From assembly GCF_008056315.1 (NCBI RefSeq), contig NZ_VRKQ01000008.1:512927-576926 (forward strand): a stretch of 64,000 bases of DNA, read 5' to 3'. This document shows positions 61,853 through 64,000 of this stretch, in pieces. Source of the stretch: Seonamhaeicola maritimus (GTDB lineage Bacteria > Bacteroidota > Bacteroidia > Flavobacteriales > Flavobacteriaceae). Every line of letters begins with the position of its first letter. Position 1 is the first letter of the stretch. The notes below the pieces were generated by a model, which saw only the letters and a program-made list of their open reading frames with translations, was not told the DNA's origin and searched no databases. The translations under genes were made by a program, and so were the position numbers.

Positions 61853-63292
61853 TTAGTATTTTATACATACATTTTTAGTTTCTGTAAAAAAGCGTAAAGC
61901 TTCAAAGCCACCTTCTCTACCAACGCCGCTTGCTTTTACACCACCAAAAGGTGTCCGTAAATCACGAAGCATCCAAGTATTTACCCAAACAATACCTGCC
62001 TGTAATTTACTACTCATTCTCATAGTGCGCTTTAAGTTGTTAGTCCAAATCGTAGCTGATAACCCGTACTTAATATCATTAGCCATTTGTAAAGCATGGT
62101 CTTCATTGTCCAAAGGCATTATAGTTACTATAGGTCCGAAAATTTCTTCCTGATTTAATCTGCATTCATTATTTGGAACTTCAATAATAGTTGGTTCGAA
62201 ATAATATCCGTTTTCATAGCCATCAATGGTTACTTGTTTTCCACCACATAGAATGGTTCCTCCTTCATCTTTTGTAATATTAATGTAGCTTTTTACTTTT
62301 TCCAGATGCGGTTTTGATACTAAAGCACCAATATCGGTATCTGAGTTAGAAGGATGTCCAATTTTTAATGCCTTTACTTTTTCAACAAAATCGGATTTGA
62401 ATTTTTTGTAAATGGACTTCTCAACAAATATTCTGCTTCCGCATAAACATATTTGCCCTTGATTAGCGAATGACGAACGAACAGTGGTACTCAGCATATC
62501 ATCATAATCACAATCTGCAAAAATGATATTTGGGTTTTTGCCACCTAATTCTAAAGACAGCTTTTTAAACATGGGGGCAGCTACTTTGGCAATTTGAGCA
62601 CCTGTTGAGGTTCCTCCAGTAAATGAAATGGCTTTAATATTAGGATGTTCTATAATAGCTTGCCCTGTAAGATTTCCTAAACCATGAACAATATTTAAAA
62701 CACCGTTTGGCAAACCTGCTTCAGTACAAATTTCTCCTAAAAGAAAGGCGGTCATGGGTGTTACTTCGCTCGGTTTTGCAACAACACAATTTCCAGTTGC
62801 AATAGCAGGAGCAATTTTCCAGGTAAACAAATAGAGTGGGAGATTCCAAGGAGAAATACAACCAACTACGCCAATGGACTGACGCAGTGTATAATTCACC
62901 GCATCTAGACCAATACTTTCATGACTCTCACTGCTAAATTGGGTGATGGCATTCCCAAAAAACCGAAAGTTACTAGAGGCTCTGGGTATATCAATAGCTT
63001 TCGCTAAACTTATAGGTTTACCGTTGTCTTTACTTTCGGCTTCTGCAAATCGGTCTAAATTGACTTCTAATAATTCTGAGATTTTTATTAGTATTCTACT
63101 ACGCTCTTCAATTGGCTTTTGAGACCACTCCTTAAAAGCGGTTTCGGCGGCATTATAAGCCTTTTCTACATCTTCTAATGATGAATTGGGTAATTGTCCA
63201 TAAATTTCTCCATCCGCGGGACAATAGTTATCCACCCAATCATTATTAATAGGGTTTACAAATTGACCGTTTATGTAGTTTTGAATTTTCAT
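61853..63292 (-). CDS. nbaE: 2-aminomuconate (2-hydroxymuconate-type) semialdehyde dehydrogenase
   Basis: A 479-residue NAD+-dependent aldehyde dehydrogenase. Catalytic glutamate in LSLELGGKNPNIIFADCD and cysteine in QGQICLCGSRIFVEK, with GIVWVNTWMLRDLRTPFGG near the end. The NTWMLRDLRTPFGG stretch is characteristic of the hydroxymuconic/aminomuconic semialdehyde branch. With nbaC and nbaD next to it, 2-aminomuconate semialdehyde is the likely substrate. It overlaps the RidA-like gene by one base. Confidence 0.9.
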   Translation of the reverse strand: MKIQNYINGQFVNPINNDWVDNYCPADGEIYGQLPNSSLEDVEKAYNAAETAFKEWSQKPIEERSRILIKISELLEVNLDRFAEAESKDNGKPISLAKAIDIPRASSNFRFFGNAITQFSSESHESIGLDAVNYTLRQSIGVVGCISPWNLPLYLFTWKIAPAIATGNCVVAKPSEVTPMTAFLLGEICTEAGLPNGVLNIVHGLGNLTGQAIIEHPNIKAISFTGGTSTGAQIAKVAAPMFKKLSLELGGKNPNIIFADCDYDDMLSTTVRSSFANQGQICLCGSRIFVEKSIYKKFKSDFVEKVKALKIGHPSNSDTDIGALVSKPHLEKVKSYINITKDEGGTILCGGKQVTIDGYENGYYFEPTIIEVPNNECRLNQEEIFGPIVTIMPLDNEDHALQMANDIKYGLSATIWTNNLKRTMRMSSKLQAGIVWVNTWMLRDLRTPFGGVKASGVGREGGFEALRFFTETKNVCIKY

Positions 63293-63726
63293 TAGAGCCT
63301 TTTATAAGCCACAACCTTAATCTCCACTAACAAATCAGGGTGAGGTAATTGATGAACAGCAACGGTTGTTCTTGTTGGTCCGGTTTCTATATCAAAAAAC
63401 TCAGCATAGGCTTTATTATAGCCACCAAAATCATTCATGTTAACTAAAAAGGTTGTAACATCTACAACATCATTTAAAGAAGCCCCTTCATTAGCTAAAT
63501 TCTTTTCTATATTTTTTAAAACCTCGCGTGTTTGAATTTGAATGTCCAGTTGTTTGGTACCCATATCATCAACATTGTCTGCTCCAGCAATAGAATTATC
63601 TGGTCTTCGGGAGCTGGTTCCTGAAACATAAATGAAATCGCCAACGCGTTTTGTATGAGGGTAAGCGCCTCTGGGTGTTACAGTATTTCGTGCGGAGGCA
63701 GGAATCTCATCTTTTTTGTTGCTCAT
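63292..63726 (-). CDS. nbaF: RidA-family protein, probable 2-aminomuconate deaminase
   Basis: A 144-residue RidA/YjgF fold protein. The family arginine is in GPTRTTVAV and the glutamate in [23 protein letters not shown] and the N-terminal [18 protein letters not shown] match the RidA-type 2-aminomuconate deaminase branch. It is the first gene of the run toward the dehydrogenase and would remove the amino group of 2-aminomuconate. A general RidA enamine deaminase is the alternative; the context favours the muconate role. Confidence 0.85.
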   Translation of the reverse strand: MSNKKDEIPASARNTVTPRGAYPHTKRVGDFIYVSGTSSRRPDNSIAGADNVDDMGTKQLDIQIQTREVLKNIEKNLANEGASLNDVVDVTTFLVNMNDFGGYNKAYAEFFDIETGPTRTTVAVHQLPHPDLLVEIKVVAYKRL

Positions 63727-64000
63727 ATTTTATTATTTGTTCTGTCCATTTTGTCTTGATACAAAACGAACCAAAAAATCAAATCAATCTAAGGAAATTC
63801 CTTCAGATCGTTCGCTTTCAAAACTTTATGCTTGAAGCTTCGCTTCGCAATTTCGTTTTTTCACTCACTATTTCTACAGATTGATGATTCGGATTATATC
63901 CGAACACGGGACTAGACTTTTTTCTATATTCATTTTTTATATCACTCTTTTTATAATTTTGCTAACTGCTAACTGCTAACTGCTAACTGCTAACTGCTAA
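63727..64000. other. Intergenic region with no gene, partly repetitive
   Basis: This 274-base stretch contains no convincing coding region. It includes small imperfect hairpins (for example AAGGAAATTCCTT and GCTTGAAGCTTCGC) and ends in the heptamer tandem repeat. It may carry the promoter of the 3-hydroxyanthranilate operon but I could not place a TAnnTTTG box. Confidence 0.6.
63961..64000 (+). repeat. Tandem heptamer repeat (GCTAACT)
   Basis: Five and a part copies of GCTAACT in perfect register; the array is cut by the window edge so its true length is unknown. Confidence 0.95.

Noticed and set aside
63961-64000. Heptamer array as CRISPR
   Set aside because: Units are 7 bases with no spacers; a simple tandem repeat.

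Overview
The window is chromosomal DNA from a member of the Bacteroidota, most likely a marine-type Flavobacteriaceae. The evidence is strong A+T richness, TAnnTTTG-type -7 promoter boxes, a type IX secretion plug protein and a probable T9SS cargo, a Na+-pumping NQR complex, a TonB receptor with an N-terminal CarboxypepD_reg-like domain, and several Bacteroidota-specific families (DUF6090, DUF4846, DUF6702). Genes are densely packed and no stretch longer than 300 bases lacks a gene. No phage, transposase or CRISPR array was seen.

Layout. 1-8.3 kb: the start of a PLP aminotransferase, a fatty acid desaturase, rsmG, a 1639-residue secreted surface protein and a TPR protein. 8.4-17.1 kb (all minus strand): a catabolic block made of a TonB-dependent receptor, an M29/NicX-like metalloenzyme, an NCS1 permease, ornithine aminotransferase, arginase and P5C dehydrogenase. 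It would take arginine through ornithine to glutamate, with a transport and hydrolysis front end of unknown substrate. 17.2-23.1 kb: an orphan protein divergent from the TonB receptor, a TANGO2/NRDE protein overlapping a papain-like protein, a C_GCAxxG_C_C protein, ApaG and a T9SS plug protein. 23.2-29.3 kb: the complete nqrABCDEF operon.

29.3-43.0 kb is the most unusual part. It holds twelve DUF6090 paralogues, ten intact and two broken. They share an almost invariant N-terminal membrane anchor but have divergent, probably periplasmic C-terminal domains. The ten intact genes follow a pentapeptide-like/K+-channel-type gene in one apparent operon. The two broken genes follow a beta-propeller lipoprotein gene. 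A two-gene segment with a 77-bp palindromic element has been duplicated inside the array. The whole block lies between nqrF and the gene pair containing apbE, the flavin transferase that NQR needs.

43.0-57.9 kb is mostly housekeeping: apbE, DUF423, a methyltransferase, map, a CoA-transferase, a HAD-like protein, gpmI, an ankyrin protein, an M48 protease, a GNAT acetyltransferase, tRNA-Gly(TCC), pepE, two carboxypeptidase-regulatory-domain paralogues, DUF6702, an M1 peptidase and tatA. 57.9-63.7 kb (minus strand): a secreted esterase-like protein, an O-methyltransferase and the lower kynurenine (3-hydroxyanthranilate) pathway: dioxygenase, ACMS decarboxylase, SDR, semialdehyde dehydrogenase and RidA-type deaminase. 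The window ends inside a heptamer tandem repeat.

Functions rest on motif and family recognition by eye; no database search was possible. Family numbers (DUF) are from memory.
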